A DNA stretch of 64,000 nucleotides. Source: Oscillospiraceae bacterium (GTDB lineage: Bacteria; Bacillota; Clostridia; Oscillospirales; Oscillospiraceae). Where the stretch lies: the NCBI GenBank assembly GCA_020025305.1, contig JAHHSG010000003.1, forward strand, positions 1 through 64,000. Reading direction: 5' to 3'. Shown in pieces: positions 23,979 through 32,979 of the stretch (its first letter is position 1; every line of letters starts with the position of its first letter). Below the pieces are notes generated by a model. That model ran no database searches. It was not told the origin of the DNA and saw only the letters and a list, made by a program, of their open reading frames with translations. The translations under genes and the position numbers were made by a program.

Positions 23979-25200
23979 AGCTTATCCTTCCTTCTTCTGT
24001 TTCCAACAATTCCACCGTCCGCACGAAGCGCCTCGCACTCTGCTGACGGATATATCCATCGATTTCCAGTACCGTCAGCGCTGAAAGCACGCGGCGCACC
24101 GGTAAGTCCGTTTCCACCGCCACATCGTCGGTGAGTTTTCCCTCTTGGTCATTTAATATGCGCAAAATGCGGATTTGGTCGTCCGTCAGCCCCGCCGCAT
24201 CCTTCCGCAAATCCAGCGTTGGCAGCTTTTCCTGCATCTTCGGTGCCCCAGGTTTTTCCGATTCGATCACTTTTTCCTTCTCCGGCAGTTCCGGCAGCTC
24301 GGTCTGATCACAGTGCAGACGATGGGGGAATCGGCTCTGGTAGCCTTCCAACACATCCCAGCCGTCCATGACCAGTACCGCCCCGTCCCGGATGAGCTGA
24401 TTGCAGCCGCGGCTGCTGTCGGCATAGATGGGCCCCGGTACCGCAAAGACATCCCGCCCCTGCTCCAGGGCTGTATTGGCGGTAATAAGGGCACCACTTC
24501 TTTCAGGGGCCTCCACCACCACAACGCCAAGGCTCAAGCCGCTGATGATGCGGTTGCGCTCCGGAAAATGAGATCGCTCCGGCGGGGTTCCCGGCGGATA
24601 TTCCGACAGGAGCACACCTGTGGCCGCCACATCGTCATAGAGTCGGCGGCTGCTCTCGGGATAAACCACGTCTACGCCGCAGCCCAGTACCCCCGCCGTA
24701 AAACCGCCACCGCGCAGTGCGCCGCAATGGGCCGCTGCATCAATCCCCTTGGCAAGGCCGGAAACCACGATAGCGCCCTGCCTTCCTAATTCATAGCCCA
24801 GATGCTCGGCAGCTTGGATTCCGTAAGGCGTACACGATCTGGTACCAACCACCGCCACAGCAGCTTCATCGTCAAAAAGCGGCATCGCACCCCGCCCATA
24901 GAGCAAAACAGGCGCATTGTAGATGCTGCGCAGCCGATTGGGATAGGCAGCATCCTGGGCTGTCAGGATGAAAATCTCCTTTTCGGCACACGCCTCTAAG
25001 ATCTGCTGCGTTCGGTGCAGGGACTTATGCTCCAGTGCCTTCAGCTGAGAGGCCCCAAGCCCCTCTACCATCCGCAGCTGCTCCGGCTCAGCGTAATATA
25101 TATCCTCCGGGGATGAAAAATGTTCCAACAGCAGCCAGCGGCTACGGTTGGTAAGCCCCATTACCGTACTCAGCCATACCCAGTATTTCAAGGCAGCCAT
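23962..25200 (-). CDS. dprA: DNA-processing protein DprA
   Basis: This 412-residue Rossmann-fold protein loads RecA on incoming single-stranded DNA in transformation. Conserved parts are VVGTRSCTPYG, SGLAKGIDAAAH, the glycine run GVLGCGVDVVYP and RNRIISGLS. An N-terminal helix-hairpin-helix region and a C-terminal winged-helix domain (residues about 345-400) frame the core. It belongs to the methyltransferase-dprA-topA-trmFO operon. Its presence does not prove competence; dprA is widely conserved. Confidence 0.95.
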   Translation of the reverse strand: MAALKYWVWLSTVMGLTNRSRWLLLEHFSSPEDIYYAEPEQLRMVEGLGASQLKALEHKSLHRTQQILEACAEKEIFILTAQDAAYPNRLRSIYNAPVLLYGRGAMPLFDDEAAVAVVGTRSCTPYGIQAAEHLGYELGRQGAIVVSGLAKGIDAAAHCGALRGGGFTAGVLGCGVDVVYPESSRRLYDDVAATGVLLSEYPPGTPPERSHFPERNRIISGLSLGVVVVEAPERSGALITANTALEQGRDVFAVPGPIYADSSRGCNQLIRDGAVLVMDGWDVLEGYQSRFPHRLHCDQTELPELPEKEKVIESEKPGAPKMQEKLPTLDLRKDAAGLTDDQIRILRILNDQEGKLTDDVAVETDLPVRRVLSALTVLEIDGYIRQQSARRFVRTVELLETEEGRISYGEKG

Positions 25201-25221
25201 GTTCTCTCCTCCCCTTTCTCT

Positions 25222-25977
25222 CTAGCGGTATGTCTCCCACAGCAGCACAGCCGCCGCTACTGCCGCATTCAGAGACTCACAGCGTCCCTCCATGGGAATC
25301 CGAATGGTCTGGTCGCAAAGCCCCAGAACTTCCTCTGAAAGGCCGCGCCCCTCACTGCCGATAGCCAGTGCAGCGCGGCTGTAGTCCACCGTGCGCACAT
25401 CCACCGTATCGTGGCGCAGCGCAGCGCCATAGAGCGGAATTTCACTTCTCTTGAGTACCTGTGCCATATTCTGTGCCGTGCACAGCCAGACATCACTGCG
25501 GAAAAGAGCACCCATGGTGGCTCGCACGGTCTTGGGGCTGTAGGGGTCAGCGCAGCCGGGCAGCAGTAAAAGCCCGTCACAGGCAAAGGCATCCGCCGTG
25601 CGCAGCACCGTACCCACGTTTCCCGGGTCCTGCACGCCATCAAGTACCACATATCGCCGCCCTGTCAACGTCTGGGGTAGCTCCATCGCCGGGATGCGGC
25701 AGGTAAAAACCACTCCCTGCGGTGTTTTCATGGGCGAAACCGAGGACATCACATCCTCCGGCACCTCCACGGCACGAATCCCCTCCGGCAGCGGCGGAAG
25801 TACCATGCCGCGGGTGCAAGCCACGGTCAGTACCGATGCATGCCATTTGAGGGCCTCTTCCAAAAGTTTAGGACTGTCGCACAGAAACTCCCCTTGCTCT
25901 CGCCGATAAGAGGAGGAGCTCCCCAGTCGACGCATATGACGCAGCAGCGCATTGCTGCGGCTTGTGATCTGCTCCAT
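25222..25977 (-). CDS. TrmH-family 2'-O-ribose RNA methyltransferase
   Basis: This 251-residue SPOUT-class enzyme resembles the RlmB/TsnR group that methylates ribose in 23S rRNA. Motifs are VLDGVQDPGNVGTVLRTADAF, IGSEGRGLSEEV and IRIPMEGRCESLNAAVAAAVLL, which form the knotted SAM site. It has an N-terminal L30e-like substrate-binding region. It is the first gene of the operon; 21 bp separate it from dprA. Confidence 0.92.
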   Translation of the reverse strand: MEQITSRSNALLRHMRRLGSSSSYRREQGEFLCDSPKLLEEALKWHASVLTVACTRGMVLPPLPEGIRAVEVPEDVMSSVSPMKTPQGVVFTCRIPAMELPQTLTGRRYVVLDGVQDPGNVGTVLRTADAFACDGLLLLPGCADPYSPKTVRATMGALFRSDVWLCTAQNMAQVLKRSEIPLYGAALRHDTVDVRTVDYSRAALAIGSEGRGLSEEVLGLCDQTIRIPMEGRCESLNAAVAAAVLLWETYR

Positions 25978-26095
25978 GGCACCTCTCTTCCTTCAAACAC
26001 TATGAACCGGCCCGAAAAATCAGCCGGCTCCTGCATCCCTTTTTTCTCCCAAGGACGCCAATGTTTCCAATCTGACGTCGCTAAAATTTGTCAAC

Positions 26096-26124
26096 AGTAT
26101 ATCATAAGCCGTTAGATTTTTCAA
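26096..26124 (-). promoter_or_regulatory. promoter of the methyltransferase-to-rnc operon
   Basis: On the minus strand TTGAAA (26119-26124), a 17-bp spacer and TATACT (26096-26101) lie about 120 bp before the first start codon. The leader contains a weak stem-loop (GAGCCGGCTGATTTTTCGGGCCGG region on minus), of unknown role. Between 25978 and 26295 I see only this promoter, the leader and the facing bile salt hydrolase promoter. Confidence 0.75.
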
Positions 26125-26237
26125 TAGAATGTAAATTGCTATTTATATATGTATCCTCTGCCCCCGCGGGGCCTTTTTCTCCGCAGTGCAAACCAAAGCA
26201 AACTGAGAACAAATTTTAAATTTCCTCTTCTTTCTAT

Positions 26238-26265
26238 TTGCGCGGCACAGGATTTGATGTATAAT
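26238..26265 (+). promoter_or_regulatory. probable promoter of the bile salt hydrolase gene
   Basis: TTGCGC (26238-26243), a 16-bp spacer and a perfect TATAAT (26260-26265) stand 30 bp before the ATG at 26296. Confidence 0.55.
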
Positions 26266-26295
26266 GAACCCAACTTGCATGAGGAGGCTACGCCT

Positions 26296-27270
26296 ATGTG
26301 TACAACATTCAGTTACCGACCGGGCGACCATTATTTCGGCCGCAATCTGGATATAGAATATTCTTATAACGAGCAGGTGGTCATTACGCCGCGCCGCCGC
26401 CTCTTCCGCCTGCGCAATGGGGCGGACTTTCGCAACACCTACGCTTTCATCGGCATCGCCACCGTGATGGACGACATGCCCCTCTACTACGAGGCAGCCA
26501 ACGAAGCGGGGCTGGCTGTGGCAGGGCTGAACTTCCCCGGCAACGCAGTCTATTCCACGCCTAAGGAGGGGATGGACAACATTACCCCTTTTGAGCTGAT
26601 CCCATGGATCTTAGGGCAGGCCAAGACCGTGGCAGAGGTACGGGCGCTTCTTTCGAATCTCAACCTCAGCAACATCCCGTTTTCCGCCGCTGTCCCTCTG
26701 GCTCCCCTCCATTTTATGTTCAGCGACAAACGGGAGTCTTTGGTATTGGAGCCCACGATAGAGGGACTGCGGGTATATCATAATTCCTTTGATGTGATGA
26801 CCAACAATCCCCCTTTCCCGTTCCATCTGGCCAATATGAATAACTACCTGAATCTCAGCCCCAAAAACGGGGCCAATCAATTCAGCAGCCAGTATTCCCT
26901 GCAAAACTACGGTGTAGGCATGGGCGCTATTGGTCTGCCGGGAGATGCCTCCAGCGCCTCCCGTTTTGTCCGTACCGCTTTCCACCTTACCAACTCCCGC
27001 AGCAAGAACACAGAGCTGGAAAATGTCGCTCAGGTGTTCCACATACTGGACGCAGTGGCCATGCTGAAAGGGTCCACCATTACCGATGAAGGTAAGGATG
27101 ACATCACTCTCTACAGCTGCTGCATCAATGTGGATCGCGGTATTTTCTACTACAAAACCTACAACAACAGTCAGATCACCGCAGTGCGCCTCCATAACGC
27201 CGATCTGGACGGCGACCAGCTCACGGTCTTTCCTTTACAACTGGAACAGGCTGTTCTCTATCAGAATTAA
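26296..27270 (+). CDS. bsh: choloylglycine hydrolase / bile salt hydrolase
   Basis: This 324-residue N-terminal nucleophile hydrolase cleaves glycine or taurine from conjugated bile acids. After removal of the first Met the catalytic Cys2 is exposed (MCTTF). The other conserved residues are in place: Arg16, Asp19, Asn79 in GLNFPG, Asn171 in MTNNP and Arg224 in ASRFVR. The pattern follows the Clostridium perfringens enzyme closely, including IEYSYNEQ and LHFMFSD. No signal peptide, so it is cytoplasmic. The ATG at 26296 has GAGGAGGC upstream, and only this start exposes Cys2. Penicillin V acylases share the fold, but the substrate loop here is of the bile salt type. Confidence 0.93.
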   Translation: MCTTFSYRPGDHYFGRNLDIEYSYNEQVVITPRRRLFRLRNGADFRNTYAFIGIATVMDDMPLYYEAANEAGLAVAGLNFPGNAVYSTPKEGMDNITPFELIPWILGQAKTVAEVRALLSNLNLSNIPFSAAVPLAPLHFMFSDKRESLVLEPTIEGLRVYHNSFDVMTNNPPFPFHLANMNNYLNLSPKNGANQFSSQYSLQNYGVGMGAIGLPGDASSASRFVRTAFHLTNSRSKNTELENVAQVFHILDAVAMLKGSTITDEGKDDITLYSCCINVDRGIFYYKTYNNSQITAVRLHNADLDGDQLTVFPLQLEQAVLYQN

Positions 27271-27284
27271 ATATGCTAGCAAAC

Positions 27285-27317
27285 AAGGGCCATGAAACGA
27301 AAGTTTCATGGCCCTTA
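27285..27317. terminator. bidirectional terminator after the bile salt hydrolase gene
   Basis: AAGGGCCATGAAAC and GTTTCATGGCCCTT form a long perfect stem between converging genes. Flanking T content is modest. Confidence 0.75.
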
Positions 27318-27333
27318 TGCATTCTCAATGTGC

Positions 27334-28065
27334 TTACCCCTTCTTTTCCATACAGGGACGGGGTGCTCCCTGCGCATCACAGCGGACAAACACGTCCCGA
27401 ATGGATTTATGCTTACCCAGTACCATGATAACATCGTCAGGCTGCAGCACAGTATCGGCCTTTGCCAGCTGTGCCTCTCCGTTGCGGGTCTTTACCATCA
27501 TTACCATCAGATTGTGGCGGGAAATCAGCTCTGACTGGCGCAGCGGCACATTTTGCAGGCTGGCGGGGACTTTATGCAGATAGATGTGAGCCACTACCAT
27601 GCCACCATAATCCTCCACCAAAACCACCGGATTCTTATCTTTGCCGAACATGAGCCGATTACCGATTGCCTCGATCCAACGGTCAAATCGTGTTTTGAAG
27701 AAGGTGGATGCGCGCATCAAATGGAACAGCAGCAGCACGCCCAATAAAATGGGCAACAGTACTATCAGGGATTCCACCTCCGCCTTCCCCAGCGTCATGA
27801 AGAAGTTCACTGTCGTGGATACAATGGTAACGGTGAAAGCGTAGCCGAAGATCATGGTGGCTCTGGCCAGACGGCGGCGGATTTTAGAGGCCACCACCGC
27901 CTCGCTCTCCCTCGTTGTAAAGCCGGAGTTCGTCAAAAGGGAAATCACTTGAAACCTGGCCCGCTCTTCTGTCATCCCCGTAAGGCGAAAAAAGATGGTG
28001 ATGATATCGGAAATCACGATGTAGACAATGATAAAAAGGACAAATAGGATCAAAGAACTGGTCAT
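27334..28065 (-). CDS. membrane protein with C-terminal TrkA-C (RCK_C) domain
   Basis: This 243-residue protein has one N-terminal helix (about 5-25), two more helices near 72-118, and a cytoplasmic RCK_C domain near residues 150-235 (VVAHIYLHKVPASLQNVPLRQSELISRHNLMVMMVKTR, then LQPDDVIMVLGK). RCK_C domains bind small ligands, such as cyclic di-AMP, and gate ion transporters. No channel pore or transporter domain is present, so it may be a regulatory subunit or sensor. Proteins of this layout are common in Clostridia and uncharacterised. The start at 28065 follows GGGAGG. Confidence 0.7.
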   Translation of the reverse strand: MTSSLILFVLFIIVYIVISDIITIFFRLTGMTEERARFQVISLLTNSGFTTRESEAVVASKIRRRLARATMIFGYAFTVTIVSTTVNFFMTLGKAEVESLIVLLPILLGVLLLFHLMRASTFFKTRFDRWIEAIGNRLMFGKDKNPVVLVEDYGGMVVAHIYLHKVPASLQNVPLRQSELISRHNLMVMMVKTRNGEAQLAKADTVLQPDDVIMVLGKHKSIRDVFVRCDAQGAPRPCMEKKG

Positions 28066-28156
28066 AGAAGCCTCCCTTTCCACAATCACGGTTTTTCTTA
28101 TCATACCATGATCCCGCAGAAACAACAATCGAAGTTTGGTGCGCAGTTGCAGTCAT

Positions 28157-28198
28157 AAAAATACCTTGCAGGGAGAATTCCCCTGCAAGGTATTTTTA
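28157..28198. terminator. terminator of the peptide-response operon
   Basis: AAAATACCTTGCAGGG and CCCTGCAAGGTATTTT form a 16-bp stem with T runs on both strands. It lies downstream of the permease gene and upstream of the TrkA-C gene. Confidence 0.88.
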
Positions 28199-28248
28199 CT
28201 TTTTCTTATTTTTCTTTTTCTTTTTGTTGCGAGCAGTTGTGCTCTATT

Positions 28249-30258
28249 TCACTCTTTTTCCCTGCTGACAATGGCAAAATAGTGATTGGAGGTCAGTCGG
28301 TAGACGATAGCATAGAGTACACCGAAAAGCAAAAAGCAGGCTGCCGTAGTCAAAATCAGCAGTTTTGTATCCCAGAGGTTAAACATCAAGAGCATTTTGC
28401 GAATCATAGGAAATGCAAAGCACAAATGGACTCCCGCCATAACAAGGGGCAGGAAAAACACCGTAAGCATTTGGGAATTGACGGTCTTGCGGATGTCCCG
28501 CTTTGTCATGCCCACCTTTTGCATAATTTCAAAGCGTGCCTCATCTTCATAGCCTTCAGAGATCTGCTTATAGTAGATAATCAACACCGCAGCGACAAGA
28601 AACACAATGCTGAGCATGATGCCCAAAAAGAGCAGCCCGCCGAATAGTCCATAAAAATCAGCACGCTCTACTTCAAGACACTCCACATGTCCGGAAGACG
28701 GAACTCCTGCATCCTTCAGTTCCTGATAAATTTCCCTTTGCTCTGCGGCGGGAAGATCCAAATCAAAGGCGTAGTACCAATAATACTGCCAAATTCCGTT
28801 GCCGGAGAAATTCCCCTTCGCTTCCAGCGAAGCCACGGTTGCTTCCAGATCCGGAACAAAGACAAAGATTGTGGGATAAATGGTCATAGCCGAATTCCCG
28901 TTGTCCACAAAACCGTTCACCACGTCCTTCACCTGATACACCTCACCGCCATTTACCTGAAAGGTCGGGTTCGTGTACTCTGTACGGAACGGATAGATCA
29001 GCGCCTCACCTTCGGCTAAGGTCTGCTCCTGTCCCATGAGACGGTTATAGTCAGAAAGCGGCACGAAAAACGTAAGCACCACTTCGGAGTCTGCTTTTTC
29101 CTGAAAGCCGGTCAACGCCTCCGGATTGTTATAGAGGACGCCGTTCTGTAAAAAGCCGGAAGTCACAACGGTGCGATAGTCATATACGTTCTCCGGCGCC
29201 GCCAGATGCCGATCCAGAATCGTCTGTACGCTCCGTCGGATTTGAGTTGTTTCCTCCTCCGCCTGCAAATTCTCCAACTCCACTTCCATATTGACGTCCT
29301 TTGGATAGCGGATATGGATTGAATCTTCCATTCCGACAAACAGCGCCGTGGTAGAGCTGAGCATCACCAGCACCATGGTCAACAGAATGCAGATGGATGC
29401 AAGACCGGCGCCATTACGCTTCATGCGATAGGTCATGGAAGAAACCGAGACGAAGTGATTGGGCTGATAATAGTAGTTTTTTCTCTTTTGCAGTATGCGG
29501 CAAAGCACCACAGAGCCGAATACAAACAGTAAATAGGTGGCACAAATGACCATAATAACTGCCACAAAGAAAGCTGCAAGGGCGGTTACAGGGTCTTGAA
29601 TAGTGACGGCAATGTAGTAGGCTCCACCCAGTATGCCGAGTCCCAAAAGTCCCGCCAGCCAATTGGCTTTCGGCGGCTTTTCTCCCACGCTTTCGCTGCG
29701 CAGCAGCTCCACAGGCTTACTGAGGGAAATCTGGCGCAGGGCGTTGAGGAACAACAGCACGAAGATACCGCCGAAAATCAGCAGCGTGGACAGCACACCT
29801 TCCGGTGAAACCGTAAAATCGAACCGCACTTCGCCTTTCATCATGTTGATCAGCAGCAGTTCAAAGAGCTTCGAGAGCGCAATGCCCAGGCTCGCACCGC
29901 CAAGCAGCGCGAATGCGGCTACAATCAGCGACTCCCAAAAAAGAATGCGGCTGATATTCCACTTTCCCATTCCCAAAATATTGTATAGGCCGAATTCCCG
30001 TTTCCGCCGCCGCATCAAAAAGGAGTTGGAGTAGAACAGGAACAACAGGGAAAATACGGCAATCACGCTGCATCCCATGCCCAGCATGGAACAAATGGTA
30101 GTGGCACCGGGCATATCTATCGCAGGTGAGCTGGAAAGATAATAGACGATATAGTACATTGTGACCATACCGATACAGGTAATGATGTAGGGAATATAAA
30201 GCTGCTTATTCTTGCGAATGCCCTCCCAGGCCAGCTTTGGATAAAAAAACGATTTCAT
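28249..30258 (-). CDS. BceB-like ABC transporter permease (FtsX domain)
   Basis: This 669-residue permease has the ten-helix layout of BceB/VraG-type peptide-antibiotic transporters: four helices in the first half, then more, a large extracellular domain of about 200 residues (residues about 310-530), and three C-terminal helices with a second FtsX module. These transporters free lipid II cycle intermediates from bacitracin-like peptides and signal to a partner histidine kinase. The gene overlaps the ATPase gene by 4 bp and follows the two-component genes, as expected for the family. The antibiotic recognised cannot be told from sequence. Confidence 0.88.
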   Translation of the reverse strand: MKSFFYPKLAWEGIRKNKQLYIPYIITCIGMVTMYYIVYYLSSSPAIDMPGATTICSMLGMGCSVIAVFSLLFLFYSNSFLMRRRKREFGLYNILGMGKWNISRILFWESLIVAAFALLGGASLGIALSKLFELLLINMMKGEVRFDFTVSPEGVLSTLLIFGGIFVLLFLNALRQISLSKPVELLRSESVGEKPPKANWLAGLLGLGILGGAYYIAVTIQDPVTALAAFFVAVIMVICATYLLFVFGSVVLCRILQKRKNYYYQPNHFVSVSSMTYRMKRNGAGLASICILLTMVLVMLSSTTALFVGMEDSIHIRYPKDVNMEVELENLQAEEETTQIRRSVQTILDRHLAAPENVYDYRTVVTSGFLQNGVLYNNPEALTGFQEKADSEVVLTFFVPLSDYNRLMGQEQTLAEGEALIYPFRTEYTNPTFQVNGGEVYQVKDVVNGFVDNGNSAMTIYPTIFVFVPDLEATVASLEAKGNFSGNGIWQYYWYYAFDLDLPAAEQREIYQELKDAGVPSSGHVECLEVERADFYGLFGGLLFLGIMLSIVFLVAAVLIIYYKQISEGYEDEARFEIMQKVGMTKRDIRKTVNSQMLTVFFLPLVMAGVHLCFAFPMIRKMLLMFNLWDTKLLILTTAACFLLFGVLYAIVYRLTSNHYFAIVSREKE

Positions 30259-31019
30259 TTTCTATCACCACCTGTTGCAAGCATGGTAAGCGTATCGGCA
30301 ATCATTTGGTACAGCTGTTGGCTGGTGTTCTCTCCGCGGTAGATCTGATGGAACACCTCTCCATCCTTAATGAACAGCACGCGGCTGGCATGGCTGGCCG
30401 CCTTCACGGAGTGGGTAACCATCAAGATCGTCTGTCCGTTGTCATTGATCTGGGAAAAGAGGCGCAGCAGCTCATCTGTGGCTTTTGAGTCCAGCGCCCC
30501 CGTGGGTTCATCGGCCAGAATGAGTTTGGGATTGGTGATGAGCGCCCTTGCTACCGCTGTACGCTGCTTCTGACCGCCGGAAACCTCATAGGGATACTTT
30601 TTGAGCAGCTGGGTTATTCCCAGCTGTGCCGCAATAGGCTGCAGCCGCTTTTCCATTTCGGCATAGGGCTTCCCTGCCAGTACCAACGGCAAATAGATAT
30701 TATCTTCTATGGTAAAGGTGTCCAAAAGATTAAACTCCTGAAACACAAAGCCCAGGTTATCACGGCGGAACTGTGCGATCTGGGATTCCTTAATCTTGGC
30801 AAGATCGTTTCCATCTAACAGTACTGTACCGGACGTAGGACGATCCAGAGATGCCAAAATGTTCAGCAAGGTGGTTTTTCCGGAACCAGACTCACCCATA
30901 ATTGCCACATACTCTCCCTGTTCCACGCTGAAAGAAACGTTTCGCAGTGCCTCCACCTTGTTCCCGCCGAAGCGGGTCGTATATATCTTTTGTACACCGC
31001 TCACGTCTAAAATACTCAT
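30255..31019 (-). CDS. BceA-like ABC transporter ATPase
   Basis: This 254-residue ATPase of the MacB/BceA class has Walker A GESGSGKTT, Q-loop FQEFNLLD, signature VSGGQKQRTAVARAL, Walker B LILADEPTGALD and H-loop MVTHS. It pairs with the overlapping permease gene. It is preceded by its own candidate promoter and response-regulator box in the 113-bp gap after the kinase gene. Confidence 0.93.
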   Translation of the reverse strand: MSILDVSGVQKIYTTRFGGNKVEALRNVSFSVEQGEYVAIMGESGSGKTTLLNILASLDRPTSGTVLLDGNDLAKIKESQIAQFRRDNLGFVFQEFNLLDTFTIEDNIYLPLVLAGKPYAEMEKRLQPIAAQLGITQLLKKYPYEVSGGQKQRTAVARALITNPKLILADEPTGALDSKATDELLRLFSQINDNGQTILMVTHSVKAASHASRVLFIKDGEVFHQIYRGENTSQQLYQMIADTLTMLATGGDRK

Positions 31020-31052
31020 GACAAAAAGTCCTCCTTTGGAATTTCTGTTCTG

Positions 31053-31058
31053 ATTATA
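31053..31058 (-). promoter_or_regulatory. -10 element of the transporter genes
   Basis: On the minus strand a perfect TATAAT lies 34 bp before the ATPase start. There is no good -35 at 17 bp (GGCGGT), as expected for a promoter that needs an activator. Confidence 0.55.
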
Positions 31059-31113
31059 GCAAAAGGGGAATTTGCACCGCCATAGATTCGGCTTACAAAT
31101 CCCCCTTCAAATC

Positions 31114-31127
31114 TAACAGTTTTGTAA
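31114..31127. promoter_or_regulatory. BceR-type response regulator box
   Basis: TAACA-GTTT-TGTAA (minus strand TTACA-AAAC-TGTTA) fits the TNACA-N4-TGTNA half-site pattern known for BceR-like regulators. It lies about 60 bp upstream of the -10 of the ABC genes, immediately after the kinase stop. Confidence 0.65.
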
Positions 31128-31132
31128 GAAGT

Positions 31133-32122
31133 TTATTCCACTTTCAATAGTCTCTGCTCCAGATCAATGGTAACGCAGGTACCCTTGTCCACCTGAGACG
31201 ATACCTCTATTCCATGGCCTAAATTGGTGCAGATGCGCTTACAGAGATATAGCCCAATGCCGCTGGCCTTTTTGTCCAATCGCCCGTTATAGCCCGTAAA
31301 CCCGTTTTCAAAGATACGGGGAAGATCCTCCGCCGCAATGCCGATCCCCGTATCACGAATACAGAGCTTTTTCTCCGGCTCCCAGGTGATGGAAATGCTC
31401 CCGGACGGCGTGTATTTTAGTGCATTGGACAGCACCTGCTCCAGGACAAAGGAGAGCCACTTTTCATCAGTAATGACAGTTGCATTCACCGGCTCATACT
31501 GTAAGCGAAGCTTGCGTTCAATAAACTCACCGGCAAATTTCTTCACCGCCTGTCGAATGATGGCATCCAAATCGTGGGTTTGAATCACATAATCGGTACT
31601 TTTGGAATTCAAACGCAGGAAGGCCAGTACCATTTCCACATACTGCTCCACACGAAAAAGATCCAAGGCAAGCTTTCGGGACAGCGCGGTGTCCTCGTTT
31701 TGTAAGTGCAGCCGCATAGATGCAATAGGCGTTTTGATCTGATGCGCCCAAACTGTATAATAATCGATCATATCCGCATATTTCCGCTGAGCCATAGTAT
31801 GCGCATCGTTATACGCTTGGCTCATGCAGGAAATAATCCGCTGATAATCTGCGTCATCCATGCCTTCAATGTCCGGGAGACTGTTGGTAAGCACATCGGT
31901 CATACCCGAGATACTCTCTAACAGCTTATGTTTTCGCTTTACACGCCGAAAGTCCAACAGCATCACACCCATGCCAAAGAGCAGACAGAGCATGGTGGGA
32001 TAGAGTACCGCCTTAATGGGCAGATGATAGAGTCTAAACGACACAGCAAAGATCCCGACAAAAAAAGCCCCCGTGGCAAGGACACGCCATCGCTCTTTAA
32101 AATACTGTACAAACAGTTTCAT
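31133..32122 (-). CDS. BceS-like intramembrane-sensing histidine kinase
   Basis: This 329-residue kinase has two N-terminal helices (about 17-35 and 42-60) separated by only a few residues, so it has no extracellular sensor domain. That is the mark of kinases that take their signal from a BceAB transporter. The H-box is WAHQIKTPI, with the phosphorylated His, and the ATP domain has NALKYTPSG, DTGIGI and GIGLYL. I start at the ATG at 32122, which has GAGG nine bases upstream; a GTG at 32131 lies inside that site. Confidence 0.92.
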   Translation of the reverse strand: MKLFVQYFKERWRVLATGAFFVGIFAVSFRLYHLPIKAVLYPTMLCLLFGMGVMLLDFRRVKRKHKLLESISGMTDVLTNSLPDIEGMDDADYQRIISCMSQAYNDAHTMAQRKYADMIDYYTVWAHQIKTPIASMRLHLQNEDTALSRKLALDLFRVEQYVEMVLAFLRLNSKSTDYVIQTHDLDAIIRQAVKKFAGEFIERKLRLQYEPVNATVITDEKWLSFVLEQVLSNALKYTPSGSISITWEPEKKLCIRDTGIGIAAEDLPRIFENGFTGYNGRLDKKASGIGLYLCKRICTNLGHGIEVSSQVDKGTCVTIDLEQRLLKVE

Positions 32123-32132
32123 TCTCTGCACC

Positions 32133-32807
32133 TCAACTTTCTATGAGATACCCTACGCCGAACTTGGTGGTAATAAAATTCTCCAAGCCCACGGCGTCCA
32201 ACCGCTTGCGCAGTCGATTTACATTGACCGACAGCGTATTTTCATCAATAAAGCTGTCTGTTTCCCAGAGCTGCTCCATCAGTTTCTCACGGCTGATCAC
32301 CTTCCCTTTGTTCTTCATCAGCGTGAGCAAAATGCGAAACTCATTTTTAGAAAGAGATATTCTCTTCTCTCCATAGCTGAGGGAGTTGTCTCCGGTATTC
32401 AGCAGAGCACCCCGGTGTTCCAAAACCGGCACAGTCTCCGTAAAAGCATACGTCCTGCGGAGCATAGCTTGGAGTTTGGCCATAAGTACGCTCTGATCAA
32501 ATGGTTTTGCAATAAAATCGTCGCCGCCCATGTTCATGGCCATAATCATATTCATATTATCTGCGGCAGAAGAAATAAAAATAATCGGAACTCTGGACAC
32601 TTTCCGAATTTCGGCGCACCAATGATACCCGTTAAAAAAAGGCAGAGAGATGTCCAAGAGAATAATGTGGGGGTCAAACTGGGCAAATTCCGCCATCACA
32701 TTGCGAAAATTACAGACACAACACACCTCCAAATCCCACATTTCCGCCTGCATTTTGATTGCTTCGGCTATCCCTTTGTCATCTTCTATGATCATTAAGC
32801 GGTACAT
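32133..32807 (-). CDS. BceR-like OmpR-family response regulator
   Basis: This 224-residue regulator has a receiver domain with acidic pocket EDD (8-10), phospho-acceptor Asp in ILLDISLP and Lys in AKPFD, followed by an OmpR winged helix (about 128-222, ending TTKFGVGYLIES). It is the first gene of the four-gene module and would activate the ABC genes through the box at 31114-31127. A sigma-70 promoter lies 40 bp upstream. Confidence 0.93.
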   Translation of the reverse strand: MYRLMIIEDDKGIAEAIKMQAEMWDLEVCCVCNFRNVMAEFAQFDPHIILLDISLPFFNGYHWCAEIRKVSRVPIIFISSAADNMNMIMAMNMGGDDFIAKPFDQSVLMAKLQAMLRRTYAFTETVPVLEHRGALLNTGDNSLSYGEKRISLSKNEFRILLTLMKNKGKVISREKLMEQLWETDSFIDENTLSVNVNRLRKRLDAVGLENFITTKFGVGYLIES

Positions 32808-32847
32808 CTTCTCGCCTCCACTTCATTTTCTTCTTTTGAGAAATTAT

Positions 32848-32876
32848 ATTATACCATACCTCACGCCGTTTTCCAA
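32848..32876 (-). promoter_or_regulatory. promoter of the response regulator operon
   Basis: On the minus strand TTGGAA (32871-32876), a 17-bp spacer ending TGG, and TATAAT (32848-32853). Confidence 0.78.
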
Positions 32877-32979
32877 CGGAGTGCAGCGAAGCCGCCACTT
32901 TCTAAAGCAGAAGAGTGCCGGCTTTACCTATTATTTTTTCCAAACTTTCTCCATTATTTTGTATAGGTGCAGCATGTAC

